Of a stretch of 64,000 nucleotides of DNA, positions 1 to 10,764 are shown piece after piece (position 1 is the stretch's first letter; every line of letters starts with the position of its first letter). The stretch spans positions 20,743,819-20,807,818 of the forward strand of contig NC_084924.1 in assembly GCF_958298935.1 (NCBI RefSeq), in the 5' to 3' direction. The stretch comes from Phragmites australis. Its lineage: Eukaryota; Streptophyta; Magnoliopsida; Poales; Poaceae. The notes beneath the pieces were generated by a model. It was given only the letters and a program-made list of their open reading frames with translations. It searched no databases and was not told the origin of the DNA. The translations under genes and the position numbers were made by a program.

Positions 1-459
1 CAAGTCGCGTCGCTCTTCCAGTCCGAATCAGTTTGGGCCTTGGGCCTTGTAATTGAGTTGTATTCGAGCTCCATCAGTTGTGGCCGAATCCTTTCTTCTC
101 CTAGCTTATAAATAGATAGCCGCCCCCCTCTTCTAGGGTTTGGGTTTTGCTTAGATTACAACTAGACAATTAGTCAGTTTTTCGCCGTTCATCGGTTTGT
201 GGAACCCCAATTCGTGTGCTTCATCTTTATTAGCAATTCAGATTGCATCTTCCTTGTTCTTGTGAGTTGCTTCGATTGCTTGCAGGAACAATAACCCTCG
301 TGGTAAGGTCGATCGCGTGCGAGCGTGGTTGATAACGACAGTCGTGCGGGTGTAACGAATTGCGAGGTGACAATCTGCGGGTTGAAAGCCTCCAAGCGTC
401 AACGTCCTCACAACGAAATCAATCGAACCTATCGGAAGATCGGGCCGCTGTTCTCATCA
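1..459 (+). mobile_element. 3' part of an LTR, CRM-like Ty3/gypsy family, cut by window edge
   Basis: This stretch aligns by eye with the LTRs at 48276-49192 and 55119-56045. It shares a TATA-like TTATAAATAG near 105, then the 'CGGTTTGTGGAACCCCAA' block near 194, the 'TTAGCAATTCAGATTG' block near 229 and the 'CGATTGCTTGCAGGAA' block near 271. It ends in TCATCA at 459, matching the GCATCA ends of the other copies. No TGGTATCAGAGCC primer site follows, so it is a 3' LTR or a solo LTR of a plus-strand element lying mostly outside the window. The short reading frames inside are LTR noise. The exact right boundary is inferred from the terminal CA only. Confidence 0.6.
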
Positions 460-1094
460 CCCTAGGTGGTGAAAGCAGTCTTCTGGAGGGAGCTCTTGGT
501 GAAGTTGCGAGACATTCATGTCTCATGGTCGACTATGGCCTTGTTGTGGGCCCATGGCTTGACCTAGTCACATTGTACTCTTTCTCCCCCTGGTTTGCTC
601 TGTCGGGGTCTATCTCCTTCGTAGCAATCTCTGTATTGTCGCTCTTTGTATGTATCCTCTGGATGTACTAGTTGTTTAATAATATAATATGGGCCTTCTG
701 GGATGATTGTGTCTCTTTCTGTATCGGAGTGCAAGGGGATCATTCAAACAGGTGACCGTATGTATGTGTGCCTTCGTGCCTTCATACCGTCCTTCCTAGC
801 CCTCTTCATGGCTGGTTTTTCGGATGACCGAGGTATCGAGACCTTGCATAGATTATAACCCCACTTCATTTTCTTCTTGGAGAGAGGTGGCCTTGGGGCC
901 CTGGTGACGGTAGATACGCAGGGTAGCTAAGGATGGCCGAGCGAGGTGTTGGTGACTTCGCCGTTCCTGGCCATCATGTTCTCCCTGGGTTTTGCATTTG
1001 GCTGGGCCTATTTCCAATCTTGTTTCAGACTTTCGACCTGGTGAGGACCCGTTGGGATTCTTGGCGATAACCTCTCAGAGATAAACTGCATCCC
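460..1094. other. Unassigned interval between LTR end and tandem array
   Basis: No gene is supported. The 103-residue frame that starts upstream and ends at 671 shows no recognisable domain and crosses the LTR boundary. The sequence is probably old transposon interior, because repeat arrays of transposon type follow directly. Confidence 0.4.
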
Positions 1095-2300
1095 TTCGGG
1101 CTCCTAGCCACTGCTCAGCTTCAGAGGTGACCCGTCTAAATCCCAGTGACAACATGTTGGAGGAAAAGCCGAAGGCTAGATGGGATAGGTGGTCCGTGAC
1201 CCCCTCGGCCCTTAGCTACTGCCTGGCTCCGGAGGTACTCCGTTTGGAGCCTGGCGACGACGTGTCGGAGGCAAAGCCGAGGGCCAGGCGGGAGAGGTGG
1301 TCCGCGACCCCCTCGACCCTTAGCTGCTACCCGACCCAGGAGGTACTCTATCCAGAACCTGGCAACAACATGTCAAAGGCGAAGCTGAGCGCCAGGCGGG
1401 AGAGGTGGTCCATGACCCCCTTGGCCCTTAGTCACTGCCCAGCTCTAGAGGTACTCCGTCCAGAGCCTGGCAATGGCGTGTTAGAGGCGAAAAGCTGAGG
1501 GTCAGGAAGGAGAGGTGGCCTGCGACCCATCGGCCCTTAGTCGCTGCCTGGCTCCGGAGGTACTCTGTCTAGAGCCTGGCAACGGCATGTCGGAGGCGAA
1601 GCTGAGGGCCAGGCGGGGGAAGTGGTCCATGTCCCACTTGGCCCTTAGCCACTGCCCGGCTCTGGAGGTACTCCATCTGGAGCTTGATGACGGCATGTCA
1701 AAGGCGAAGCTGAGGGCCAAACGGGTGAAGTGGTCCGCGACCCCCTCGGCGCTTAGTCGCTGACCGGCTCTGGAGGTACTCCGTCTGGACCCTAGCAACG
1801 GTGTGTCATAGGCGAAGCTGAGGGCCAGGCGGGGGATGTGGTCCGCGACCCCCACAACCCTTAGTCACTGCCCGGCTCCGGAGGTACTCTGTTCGGACCC
1901 TGGCGACGGCGTGTCGTAGGCGAAGCCAAGGGCCAGGCGAGGGAAGTGGTCCATGACCCCCTCGACCCTTAGCCACTACCCAGCTCTAGAGGTACTCCAT
2001 CTGGAGCTTGGTGACAGCGTGTCAGAGGCGAAGCGGAGGGCCAGGCGGGGGAGGTGGTCCCCGACCCCCTCGGCCCTTAGCCACTGCCCGGCTCTGGAGG
2101 TGCTCCGTCGGGAGTCTAGCGATGGCATGTTAGAGGAGAAGCTGAGGGCCAGGCGGGAGAAATGGTCCACGACCCCCTCGGCCCTTAGCCGTAACCTGGT
2201 TCCGGAGGTACTCCGTCCGGAGCCTGGAGACGGCATGTCAAGGGCGAAGCTGAGGGCAATGCAGGAGAGGTGGTCTACGACATCCTCGACCCTTAGCCGT
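1095..2300. repeat. 108-bp tandem repeat array, about 11 units
   Basis: The anchor 'CTTAG' recurs at 1211, 1319, 1427, 1536, 1644, 1752, 1860, 1968, 2076, 2184 and 2292, with a diverged first copy at 1103. The spacing is 108 bp except one unit of 109 bp, where an extra A near 1490 shifts the frame. Units share blocks such as CGGAGGTACTCCGTC and GAAGCTGAGGGCCAGGCGGG. Because 108 is divisible by three, 36-codon repeats stay open on both strands over several units (1127-1498 and 1953-2408 plus; 1502-1855 and 1976-2488 minus). I read these as repeat-generated frames, not as genes. Two more units lie at 4690-4905. Confidence 0.9.
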
Positions 2301-2649
2301 TGTAATGAGTTTGTAGCCTCTGCAATGGACCATCGAGAGTTCCACTCTATTTCCCATGCCACACAGTGTGGGGTTTTATTAGATGTCAGTGTAATTTTCA
2401 CAAAATGATGTATGAAATGTGTCTTTAAAGGAGATGGTAGGGTAATAATTTTACCTTTTACCATACGTGTTTGAGTCATGCAGGTCATACCTTTCCCTGT
2501 AGGGAGGGGGATTTTTATACCCCTTTGATCTATTTGTTGTGCCTTTTGGAGGGTAGCGGGTTTCGTACCCCTTCAGCACGAAGGAATTTGCCTTCAAGAT
2601 GCCAAGGTACTCTTCCCGTTTGGTCCTTTCAAAACCTTTCCACCCGACA
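2301..2649. other. Spacer between two repeat arrays
   Basis: Mixed-composition sequence with no supported gene, linking the 108-bp array to the 30-bp minisatellite. It was probably part of the same transposon. Confidence 0.4.
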
Positions 2650-3225
2650 GAGTTTTTGGAAAACATCCTCATTTGCGGGGGTTTTTTGGAAGTCTCTCTA
2701 TTTTGGCGGAGGTTTGGTAAACTCTCCATTGTACGGAGGTTTTTTGAAGTCTCTCCATTTTGGCGGAGGTTTGATAAAACTCTCAATTCTGCGGAGGTTT
2801 GGTAAAGCTCTCCATTTTTGCCGGAGGTTTTGTAAAACTCTCCATTGTGCGGAGGTTTTTGGAAGTCTCTCCATTTTGGCAGAGGTTCGGTAAAGCTCTC
2901 CATTTTTGCCGAAGGTTTTGTAAAACCCTACGTTGTGCGGAGGTTTTTGGAAGTCTCTCTGTTTTGGTAGAGGATTGGTAAAGCTCGCCGATTTTCTGGC
3001 GGTTTTGTAAAATTCTCCGTTGTGGCGAGGTTTTTGGAAGTCTCTCCATTTTTGCAGAGGTTTGGTAAAACTCTCCGTTTTTGCGGGAGGTTTGGTAAGG
3101 TTCTCCATTTTTGTCAGAGGTTTTGTAAGGTTCTCCATTTTTGTCGGAGGTTTTTTAAGGTTCTCCTTTTTTACTGGAGGTTTTGTAAGATTCTCTGTTT
3201 TTTCCAGCGATTTGGTAAGGCTCCT
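2650..3225. repeat. Minisatellite of about 30-bp units, roughly 18 copies
   Basis: Units follow the pattern GGAGGTTTTGTAAAACTCTC then CATTTTTGC, with frequent variants in which 'GGTAAAGCTCTCC' alternates with 'GGAAGTCTCTCC'. The alternation suggests a higher-order unit of two to four monomers. The many overlapping frames on both strands (low-complexity Lys/Pro/Asn/Thr on minus, Phe/Gly/Leu on plus) are products of the repeat and are not annotated as genes. Confidence 0.85.
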
Positions 3226-3239
3226 TGGCATGTATTAAT

Positions 3240-4400
3240 GGCGAAGGCCCTACACACTATCGGAGCTACACAACACCTTCCAGGAAACCTAGGAAGTCTT
3301 GCCTTCCAGGTGATCTAGGCATGCTACGCCCGCAGTGTGTAGGCTTGTCGTGCTCCCGACGAAATGACCGAGGTGCACCGCAACATTGTCCACCAAGGAT
3401 GTGCCCCTGGCACATGGCATTTATACGACCGAAGCTATGCAATACCTTCCTTGAAATCTAGGCTTGATGCCTTAGCGGTGACCTAGGCATGCTGTGCCCG
3501 CGGTATATAAGCATGTCATGCAATGAGGATTCTTTGTGACAACATTCCTCAGAGAAACACATCCTCACATCAGGGCCATCCTCTGATATTTGGCGTCCAC
3601 AAACTATTGATGCTACACAATACCTTCCAGGAAACCTAGGCAGTCTTACCTTCCAGATGTCCTAGGCATGCTATGCCCACGATGTGTGGGCTCCACTACC
3701 TACCAGGGCAAAGCCTACCCTCCAGGAAACCTTTTCAGGTGACCTTGGGTTTAAGCAAGCAATTCTTACTGGTGCGTGGCCCAGTCATGCCTCCGAAGAA
3801 ATCTCTCGGGAGCACCGCAACTACATTACCAAGGAAGTCCCTTGATAGCCAGCATCTTCACACTATCGAGGCTACACAATACCTTCTAGGAAACCTAGCT
3901 AGTCTTGCCTTCCAGGTGAACTAGGCATGCTATGCCCGCGGTGTGTAGGCATGTCGTGCAGTGAAGATTCCTTGCGAAAGCATTCCTTAGAGCACCACAT
4001 CTCCACCACCGAGGACATCCCCCGGGGCATGGCTTTGACACTACCGAGGCTATGCAATGCCTTCCAAGGGACCCTGGGCATAATCTGCCTTCCAGGTGAC
4101 CTAGGCATAAGCCGCGCCCGCGGTTTGTGGTCCTCACTGTCTACCGAGACTACGCAATACCTTCCAGGAAATCTTGGCAATCTTGCCTTCCAGGTGACCT
4201 AAGCATGCTACGTCCGCAGTACTTGGGCTTGTTACGCCACTCGAAGATGTCCCACGGGTGGCGCCACAACACGGTCTGTCAAGGAAATCCCTTGATACGT
4301 GGCAACTACACCTCCGAGGCCACCTAATGCCTTCCAGGAACCTGGGCAGTCCTGCCCCCAGGCGACCTAGGCACGATGCATCTGCAAGAGTGTAGGGATT
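3240..4400. repeat. Interspersed module of about 80 bp, repeated about eight times
   Basis: A module containing CTTCCAGGAAACCTAGGCAG followed by CTTGCCTTCCAGGTGACCTA and a 'GGCATGCTATGCCCGCGGTG' block recurs near 3265, 3433, 3612, 3700, 3870, 4050, 4150 and 4325. Steps are mostly 170-180 bp, with some half-steps near 90-100 bp. Between modules, blocks such as 'GAAGATTCCTTGCGAAAGCA' also recur in part, so the array looks like a decayed complex tandem repeat. Frames through it have no recognised domain. Confidence 0.75.
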
Positions 4401-4689
4401 TTGCATGGTTACACTAGCTAAGTTTTGCAGTCTACTGTTGACAATAAGAAGCTGATTGTAGTATAAAACATAGCTAGGTTATATAACTATTCATGCTAAA
4501 TGAGGTTGTAACTTAAGTTCTACTGCTTCTACCTAGTAGCTATCTATTGCAAAAGACTTCTAGCAGTAAGGTTGGAGGCCTCCAACATACTCTAGCCTTG
4601 TTGTATGAAAGATAGATCACTAGGTAAACTACCGATGGTTAATAGTGGGTGTACCTTTGTAGAAATAAGGCCTCTATTGTGAGGCTTTG
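4401..4689. other. Unassigned spacer
   Basis: AT-rich spacer between the interspersed modules and the next 108-bp-type units. No gene seen. Confidence 0.4.
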
Positions 4690-4905
4690 AGGCCTCGAAG
4701 CCTGTGGCTAGGCTAGGAGAGGTGGTGCTTGACCCCCTCAGCCCTTAGCCATTGCACGGCTCTAGAGGTAATCTGTTCGGATCCTGGCGACAGCATGTTG
4801 GAGGTGTAGCCAAAGGCTAGTTGGGAGAGGCAGTCCTCGACCGCCTCGGCCCTTAGCCATTGCCTAGCTCTGGAGGTAATCCATCTAGAGCCTGGCGACA
4901 AAATG
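4690..4905. repeat. Two further 108-bp-type repeat units
   Basis: The CTTAG anchor appears at 4744 and 4852, again 108 bp apart, with the same 'GCCTGGCGACA' and 'GGAGGTAATC' blocks as the array at 1095-2300. This shows that the arrays between belong to a single larger repeat domain. Confidence 0.85.
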
Positions 4906-5582
4906 TCCATGACTCAGTTCTTGTCACTGGAATATAGTACCGTTTGTAGTAGGGTTGGTAGTGACGATGCAGGGTTGAGGGGCAAGGGATATGCCCGGGA
5001 GTTTTCCCCAGGCCTCCAAACCCTGCATCATCCTTCGTCGGCTCCTTCTACCGCCAGGTATCCTGCTTGCCTTCCGAGGTATTCACCCCGGAAGGTCATG
5101 AGGGTGCGCCAGTCATTGGTGTTATGGCGGCGCCCTAGTCTGTGCAAGATGCACCCGTGTGCCTCCGGGGGCACCGAAGCTTGGAGTTGTTGTTGGGGTC
5201 GCTACCAAAGGCGGAGTGTCCTGAAGCCTGTGGTTTCCCTAGGATCTCCTTCCCCTTTGGGAGACCATCGAGGCTATCTGGTGAACCAGCTTTTGGAGCC
5301 AAAGTGGTTCTGAGTATGCCTCCCCAGACGAGGTGGGCTTGGGGTTCCCTGCGCGCGGTTGGCATTGCGAGGGCGGCGTCGGAGGAGCTGGCGGGGTCTG
5401 CGCACCCCAAAACCCTACGTCTCCTTAGAACCCTCTTTCACCTGAGGGGCCCAAGGAGGGCGCTGGGTGGACAGACTTTCTGAAGATGTTGGCTCACACG
5501 GGGTACCCCAGGTGTTGTCGAAGGGGATACATTGGAGCCAAGCCCAGGCGGGAACCCTCCTAGGTTCGATTGCCCAAAACTA
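4906..5582 (-). other. GC-rich minus-strand coding-like remnant, family unknown
   Basis: This GC-rich region contains moderately long minus-strand frames (5135-5410 and 5438-5746) in different phases, rich in Pro, Ser and Arg. It lies directly downstream of the minus-strand promoter-like site and short ORF at 5583-5828, so it may be the frameshifted continuation of that unit. I do not recognise a domain. It is probably transposon-derived because both sides are repeats. Confidence 0.3.
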
Positions 5583-5738
5583 CTAGAAGGCAGCTTGCTT
5601 GGTTGTGGCTTCGGCCACGTCATCTCTTGAGGTGGCGAGGTCGTCGTTGTGCAGAGCCTGGAAGGCCTCCGCGCCATCTGGAGTTTCTGTACCAACCCAA
5701 GGTATTGGCTCAAGGTGCAGAGATGGAGTGGAGGCCAT
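5583..5738 (-). CDS. Short ORF (51 aa) behind a TATA-like box, function unknown
   Basis: The ATG at 5738 has a favourable context (AAGCCATGGCC) and lies 80 bp downstream of a minus-strand TATA-like box at 5818-5828. The frame begins MASTPSLHLEPIPWVG and stops after 51 codons. It is acidic in the middle and has no recognised domain, signal or membrane segment. Sequence beyond the stop stays coding-like in other phases to about 4906, so this may be the first exon or a truncated start of a longer, broken gene. The surroundings are repeats, which favours a transposon gene over a host gene. Confidence 0.3.
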   Translation of the reverse strand: MASTPSLHLEPIPWVGTETPDGAEAFQALHNDDLATSRDDVAEATTKQAAF

Positions 5739-5817
5739 GGCTTCAAGATCTACGACTCCTAGGAGGCAATGGGTAAAGAAAACAAAGGAGACGACGGACA
5801 AACAGCTTCAAGTCCCC

Positions 5818-5828
5818 TTTATTTATAG
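5818..5828 (-). promoter_or_regulatory. TATA-like box on minus strand
   Basis: Read on the minus strand this is CTATAAATAAA. It is 80 bp upstream of an ATG in good context at 5738. The motif alone is common by chance; the spacing to the ATG is what makes it worth noting. Confidence 0.4.
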
Positions 5829-6114
5829 CAAGGGAAATGGGTCGTACTATGCAAACGTAGCCGTCAAGATCCGAAACAATGGCGTCGCCTCGGGCACGTA
5901 GTGCGTTTGGTGGATGTCAGTACATCATGGCTTGTCTCGTCTCTGCAAAGAGGGATGGGCAGCCATTACAACACGTCAAATCAATGTTGCAGTGAAAATG
6001 AGCACAAATGGGAGTGGGGTCTTTTAATACCCACCTACCTGGTGGTTTGAGTTTACTCGATAACCACATTGCAGTTAAAACCATAACGCTCGAGGGCTTG
6101 CATTGTCAAGTATT
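5829..6114. other. Unassigned interval
   Basis: No gene or structural repeat was recognised here. Confidence 0.4.
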
Positions 6115-6262
6115 CAGTCAAGAACGAGCGTTACTCTTCATCCAACTCCATCATCGAGTACATAGTCGAGAACGAGCTTTACTCTTCGTCCAACTTCATC
6201 ATCGAGTACATAGTCAAGAACGAGCTTTACTCTTTCATCCGACTTTGTTATCAAGTACATAG
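6115..6262. repeat. 48-bp tandem repeat, three copies
   Basis: The motif AGAACGAGC starts at 6121, 6169 and 6217, giving a 48-bp period, with the shared block TCATCGAGTACATAGTC. Because 48 is 16 codons, a 16-residue repeat with the core LDYVLDDEVGRRVK stays open on the minus strand. I regard it as a small tandem expansion within old transposon sequence. Confidence 0.85.
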
Positions 6263-6269
6263 TTGAGAG

Positions 6270-6944
6270 CTGTAACACTGCTCTCCGATCAGTGGTATAG
6301 CTATGTCCTTTGATACTCTCCGATTGAGCAATTTCTTCCTCGACCAAAGAGTCAGGGGCTACATCGTAATACTATATTTCTTTTGTATGTTTTTTTTGCA
6401 AATTTTTATCTAGCTCTGCATCGATCACATTAAATAGAACCAACGGAGGCATGTGTTGGGTCAATGACGGACAACTATACCTCAGAAAGCATAACTGCAC
6501 AGAGATTGTCAGACATCTCACGCCTAACAGCCAAAAGGGTTCTGAAGTCCTAGTTTGCCTTGTGTGTGCTCTCTATCAAGTTCATGTTTGTATGCTAATA
6601 GAATGCGCAAATTGATAGAAGTTCGCAAAAAATTCAATATGCTCTTTCTTTTTCTAGCTCTGTATTAGTATTTTTCTCATTACTACGGTCTTCTGGAGTA
6701 TTCGAGGGCCACACATCTAAGGGCTTATCTAGTTAAGATTTCAGGTGTTAACATATGAGTAATCGTATGGTCCTGAGAACGAAGACAACATAAACCTATC
6801 AGTTATTCCATCTACTTTTGCTAATCCTATTTAATTGACAAGGGAATAGCAGATAAAAGCATAGTAGACTGGCAAAATGTAGTATTATTGCGGGTATTCT
6901 CAGATCATAAATATGTTTTACAAGTGTCAGAGCAGAATGGGTCA
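6270..6944. other. Unassigned interval
   Basis: AT-rich, no gene seen. It lies downstream of the minus-strand Transposase_28-type remnant and may hold its 3' end. Confidence 0.35.
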
Positions 6945-8501
6945 TCAGTCTGAGGGACTCCCCTCACTATCTTCACTAGGCAGACTAAGCCTTAACAACT
7001 CAACAAAGGCTGGAACCACCGGTTGGAAACTTTCAACAAGTTTTGCGGCCTCCTCGCTAGTACAATTGAACCTAACTATCACCAATGAGGTATAAAGCAT
7101 GGGATTGTAACTCTTGAGGATACCTAGCAATGTGGCAGTGCTTCCAGAGGCTACATGGGACATAAGGTTGAGTGTCTGCTCCTTCAGCTCTTGAAGAGCA
7201 AGAACAACCTCATCCCATTGAGTGATGGCAGCATGTCGTTTAGTCATCATGGCCTTCTTTTCAGCTCACACGATGTTCACTTGATTCCTGAGTTTCTCCT
7301 GATACTTAAAGTCATCGTCAATTATCTTCATTGCGTTAGAAAGAAGTTTTTCCTTGTTATTACAGGAGGACTCAAGGCATGAAAAAGGTAGACCAGAAAG
7401 TAATTTTTGTTAGTCATCCAATAATCGAATCACGCACTTATGATCAGGGACAAACTTACATTCAATTTTCTCCCTCTTGGCTTCAAGCTTCTTGTGGTGG
7501 TTGGCCTCGGCGGCAGCTACCTAAGCGCATGTAACTTGGAGAAGAACCTTATCACTGCCCATGGGTCATTGATTGGGATCGATATTGAAGTTTCATTTCC
7601 CTTGAGCTTTGGGTCTTCTTCAGGTGTGCTCAGGGCAGGGTCTTTAGTCTAAGGAATTGGAGCTGAGGCTGAGTCAACCGGGGAAGTCAGTCCCAGATGA
7701 TTGGTCGAGATGCTGGCAGCCTGGGTTTACGCCTCAGTCGATAGTCTACAATCAATAGAATAAGGGAAGAGGAAATGAAAAGACTGCTAGTCGAGATCAG
7801 GATCCAAGACAAACCTCTTCGAAATTGGGAAGTGCGAAATGATGCTTGACTTTGGCCTTTTTGTGGTCACCTTCTTCGTTCTTGGACTGGCAGGCATAGC
7901 CGGTGGAGGAGTTACACATGGACCAGGCAAAGCCAAGACATCTATAACCTACAAAGAACCAGATCATAAAAATTTATTATCGAGTATGACCAACTAAAGA
8001 GCCATAATTCAACTGGAATTACCTCTCTGGTCAAGTCATCAGGCATGACGGTCCCTCGAGTTGGTGATTGTGAGGATGTGCCAGACGTCCCCTAAAAAAG
8101 CCACCCACGCAAATTTTTCATTAGTACAATGACCGAGAGAAAACCGATAACTTGAGAAGAGATACCTTTCCGGTCGAGTCATCGAGAGTGGTGGTGGCTC
8201 GAGGAGGTTGATTGGGCGGGTACGCTCGCCGTTCCCTAACAAAAGGCCTCATCAAAACCGAACGTATTCAAGTATCAACTTGATAATTTGAATGGAAATA
8301 AGAAGATAATAAGAATTTTGATTTCAGTACCCTATGGCTCCTTCGCTTGTGCTTGAGAGGGCTCGGATCAGGCGATAGGTGAGAAGATGAGGACGATCTC
8401 TTCGATCGAAGAGACCCATCGGCCTCCTCATTCGTTGATCCTTTCCCCTTGTCAACAACATTAGCAAAAGAAGTGCCGTTGAGATCAAAGACCTCGCTCA
8501 A
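6945..8501 (-). pseudogene. C-terminal remnants of the antisense Transposase_28-type ORF
   Basis: Three minus-strand blocks are open: 8268-8501 (Ser/Arg-rich, with SSSSSHLSPDPSPLKHKRR), 8039-8242 and 6945-7250 (Leu-rich helix-like, ending SEDSEGSPSD before a stop). Ser-rich linkers and a helical tail are usual downstream of the N-terminal domain in proteins of this family, and the strand and order fit the block at 9025-9624. Introns probably separate the blocks, but no splice junctions were confirmed. The region is decayed and cannot make a full protein as read. Confidence 0.5.
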
Positions 8502-9024
8502 AAGGATGTGCTCTTGGCGGAAGACTGGAGCTTGCAGTCATACAGACAATTCAGATCAAATAGACAATAACCGGTCCTACTTTTCCATTAAGAAAATCGT
8601 TACATCTGGTCGTGGATTCCATAAGGAATAAGGCAGAATGCCACACTCCGTTGTGTCAGAAGAGAAGAGCATGTTCAACCGGGCAGTGACATCCAGTGCA
8701 GGCAAGGGTGAAAAAGAGAAGAAAGCTCAAAGGTCATAGAAAAAAGAAAAGGGAAAAGTGCTAACTAAGCCTTACATCCAGCCACATAACTAGAAGCATC
8801 CTCATCCCCACTATATTCCCAAGCCAGGCACGTTCGTGCCTTCAAGGAACTCAATCTCTTGCTAATAAAATATCTAGCCACATGCTACCCAGTTAGTCCA
8901 ATTGCCTCAGCATGCCAATCCTGTTGGTGAAGTAGGTGGTGTGGTTGGACTCTCGGTGCTTTGTGTTCAAGATAGATTTTTCACAGGGAAAAGGCCTCTG
9001 TACACTAAAGGAAAACCAATCGGG

Positions 9025-9624
9025 TCAGGATTGGAGACGTAAAACCAAAGTTTTTTTCCAGTCCTTCGAATAGGAGGAGGTTAGGGGAACCAAGATATAG
9101 GAATTTTTCATTCCACTCCTCAATTGGAAACTACACCACCCGATATATTTAGTTTTTGTAATTCTCTTCAGTTTATAAAAGTACTGAAAAAGATTTAAAC
9201 TTGGCTCGATGACAAGGAAAGCCTCACGTAGATGAACAAAAACACTCAACATGGTGACGGAGTTGGGGTTCAGGTGGTGAAGTTCAATTTTATATCAATC
9301 AATCACATTAAGAAGAAATTTGGAAGGACAGATGTTAAAACCACAACAGAAGAAAGACTCAAAAACTACAAACTCGTGTCTGATCTTGCAGGAAGGGAAT
9401 CTCTCACCAGATGCCATCCTCCATTCAACTATGCTATGTGGCGGCACCACTCCTTTCGCTTCGAGCACCGCCAGCCGAGACTCTTGCATCGCTGAGGGTG
9501 TCCAGGTCTCGATCATGAACCGTGCTTCATCATACTGATCGGGCGAGGTGCCGGTGGCTGCTGCATCTGACCGCTTCTCCGGTGAGGAGGAAGTCGGGAT
9601 CTTCGAAGAAGAATTGGGATCCAT
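9025..9624 (-). pseudogene. Transposase_28 / 'putative gypsy type transposon' N-terminal domain, broken
   Basis: From the ATG at 9624 (MDPNSSSKIPTSSS) the minus-strand frame holds an N-terminal low-complexity leader, then the conserved block with VVPPHSIVEWRMASGERFP and KIRHEFVVFESFFCCGF. It meets one in-frame TGA just after NVID, near 9290, and continues in the same frame as ELHHLNPNSVTMLSVFVHLR, EAFLVIEPSLNLFQYFYKLK and GWCSFQLRSG to 9025. This order fits the plant family Pfam calls 'putative gypsy type transposon'. The ORF is antisense to the LTR at 10133-10744 and lies just inside its PPT, as expected for the extra antisense ORF of Tat-lineage elements. Its role is unknown. The single stop and decayed C-terminal part make it a pseudogene. 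Confidence 0.7.
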
Positions 9625-9956
9625 GGATCTAAACTTCTTTTGGTGGTGGTGCGTGCTGGGGTGAAAAGCCGAGGAGCTATGCAGGAAGACTGGTGGCAAA
9701 AGGAATGGCCACTACAAGTCCAAGACATAAGAGTAAATAACCTACCGCCTCTTCGACCACTCCCACCTTTACAGCACTTCGACCGACGCGAAAAGAGGAA
9801 CAATGACGATGTGCGAATCTCTGCACGCCCTTCTGCCCGTATTAAATGCGCCTATACCCATCATTTCAAATTTTGAAATGTTTTTTAACTCTACTAAAAG
9901 TCGGGTGTCGATTAGTTGAGTTCTTTGATCTTTTTCTTCAAGTCTCGAGTGCAGTT

Positions 9957-9990
9957 AGCCACAAGGCGCTCTACCCAACTGAGCTTCCAC
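9957..9990 (-). other. tRNA D-arm-like fragment (A-box-like)
   Basis: On the minus strand this reads AGCTCAGTTGGGTAGAGCGC, which matches the D-arm/A-box region shared by many plant tRNAs. No acceptor stem or T-arm (GGTTCGA) can be assembled around it, so it is not a tRNA gene. It lies between the antisense ORF and the PPT of the LTR element and is best read as a captured tRNA fragment. Confidence 0.5.
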
Positions 9991-10117
9991 TCGATACTTG
10001 AGGAAGGATCCATCCATACTCAATTCTTCCGACTATAAGACTGATCCACTTTACTCGACCAACCTTAGACTTGGTGGTACTCGAGTGGGTGCTTATGGAA
10101 ACCTCTCGTCCTAGGTA

Positions 10118-10132
10118 GAGTTAGGGGGCTAC
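10118..10132 (+). other. Polypurine tract-like site of LTR element
   Basis: GAGTTAGGGGGCTAC lies immediately upstream of the LTR start TGTCAGAT at 10133, which is the position of the plus-strand primer. It gives the orientation of the element as plus and identifies the LTR as its 3' LTR. Confidence 0.6.
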
Positions 10133-10744
10133 TGTCAGATATCTAACTATAGGGTATATGCGCATAAGGAGTATATCATACACAGACAGGATATATACAA
10201 CATACATTAGGCAGCTCGAGATATCATGGAACCGAATCAATGGTACTTGATACACCCAGAATCAATGAAGTACATACTAGAAAGGTTTAGATTGGTTACC
10301 CAACTCAGAACGATCAGTATTAAAAATAGATCTATCCAATTAGACTTCAAGAAAGACAACTCAATATTGACTACAGTCAGATAGGAGTCGGTACCTCACC
10401 CCTATATAAGGCAGAAAGGCTGGGGGTAAGAACAAGAGAAAGATGACAAAGATAGAGAGAGAGAGAGAGGAGGGGGCAAGCATCAAGACCCTAATAGAGG
10501 AGCTATTCGACAACTTTAGCCTTAGATTAGATTAGATTCAATCTACTCCTTGTAATAGTCTTAGCCACATTGCTTGTACTTGAGATCATCAATATACGAT
10601 AGCAACAACCCCATAGGACGTAGGGCATTACTTCAATCGGAGGCTCGAACATATATACATCATGTGTGTCATCTTGTGGTTAACCTTACACTCGAAGGTA
10701 CCCAGTCAATTTACAGACATATTGTGAGGAACTAATCTTCGACA
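10133..10744 (+). mobile_element. 3' LTR (612 bp) of a Tat-like Ty3/gypsy element
   Basis: The segment starts TGTCAGATATC and ends CTTCGACA, so the ends TGTC...GACA form a short inverted repeat. A TATA box (CTATATAAG) lies at 10402-10410, followed by a GA-rich microsatellite near 10450. A PPT lies directly upstream. The matching 5' LTR and gag-pol are not in the window, so the element continues left past repeats and a foreign LTR fragment, or has been rearranged. The Tat assignment rests on the antisense ORF inside, not on pol. Confidence 0.65.
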
Positions 10745-10764
10745 CATTCTAAAGGGTGTAGGTT

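Noticed and set aside
1095..2300. CRISPR-like regular repeats
   Set aside because: Units are contiguous 108-bp tandem copies without unique spacers, in a plant nuclear genome.
2451..3318. Many frames of 60-177 codons across the 30-bp minisatellite
   Set aside because: The repetition itself keeps all frames open; there is no domain and no consistent strand.
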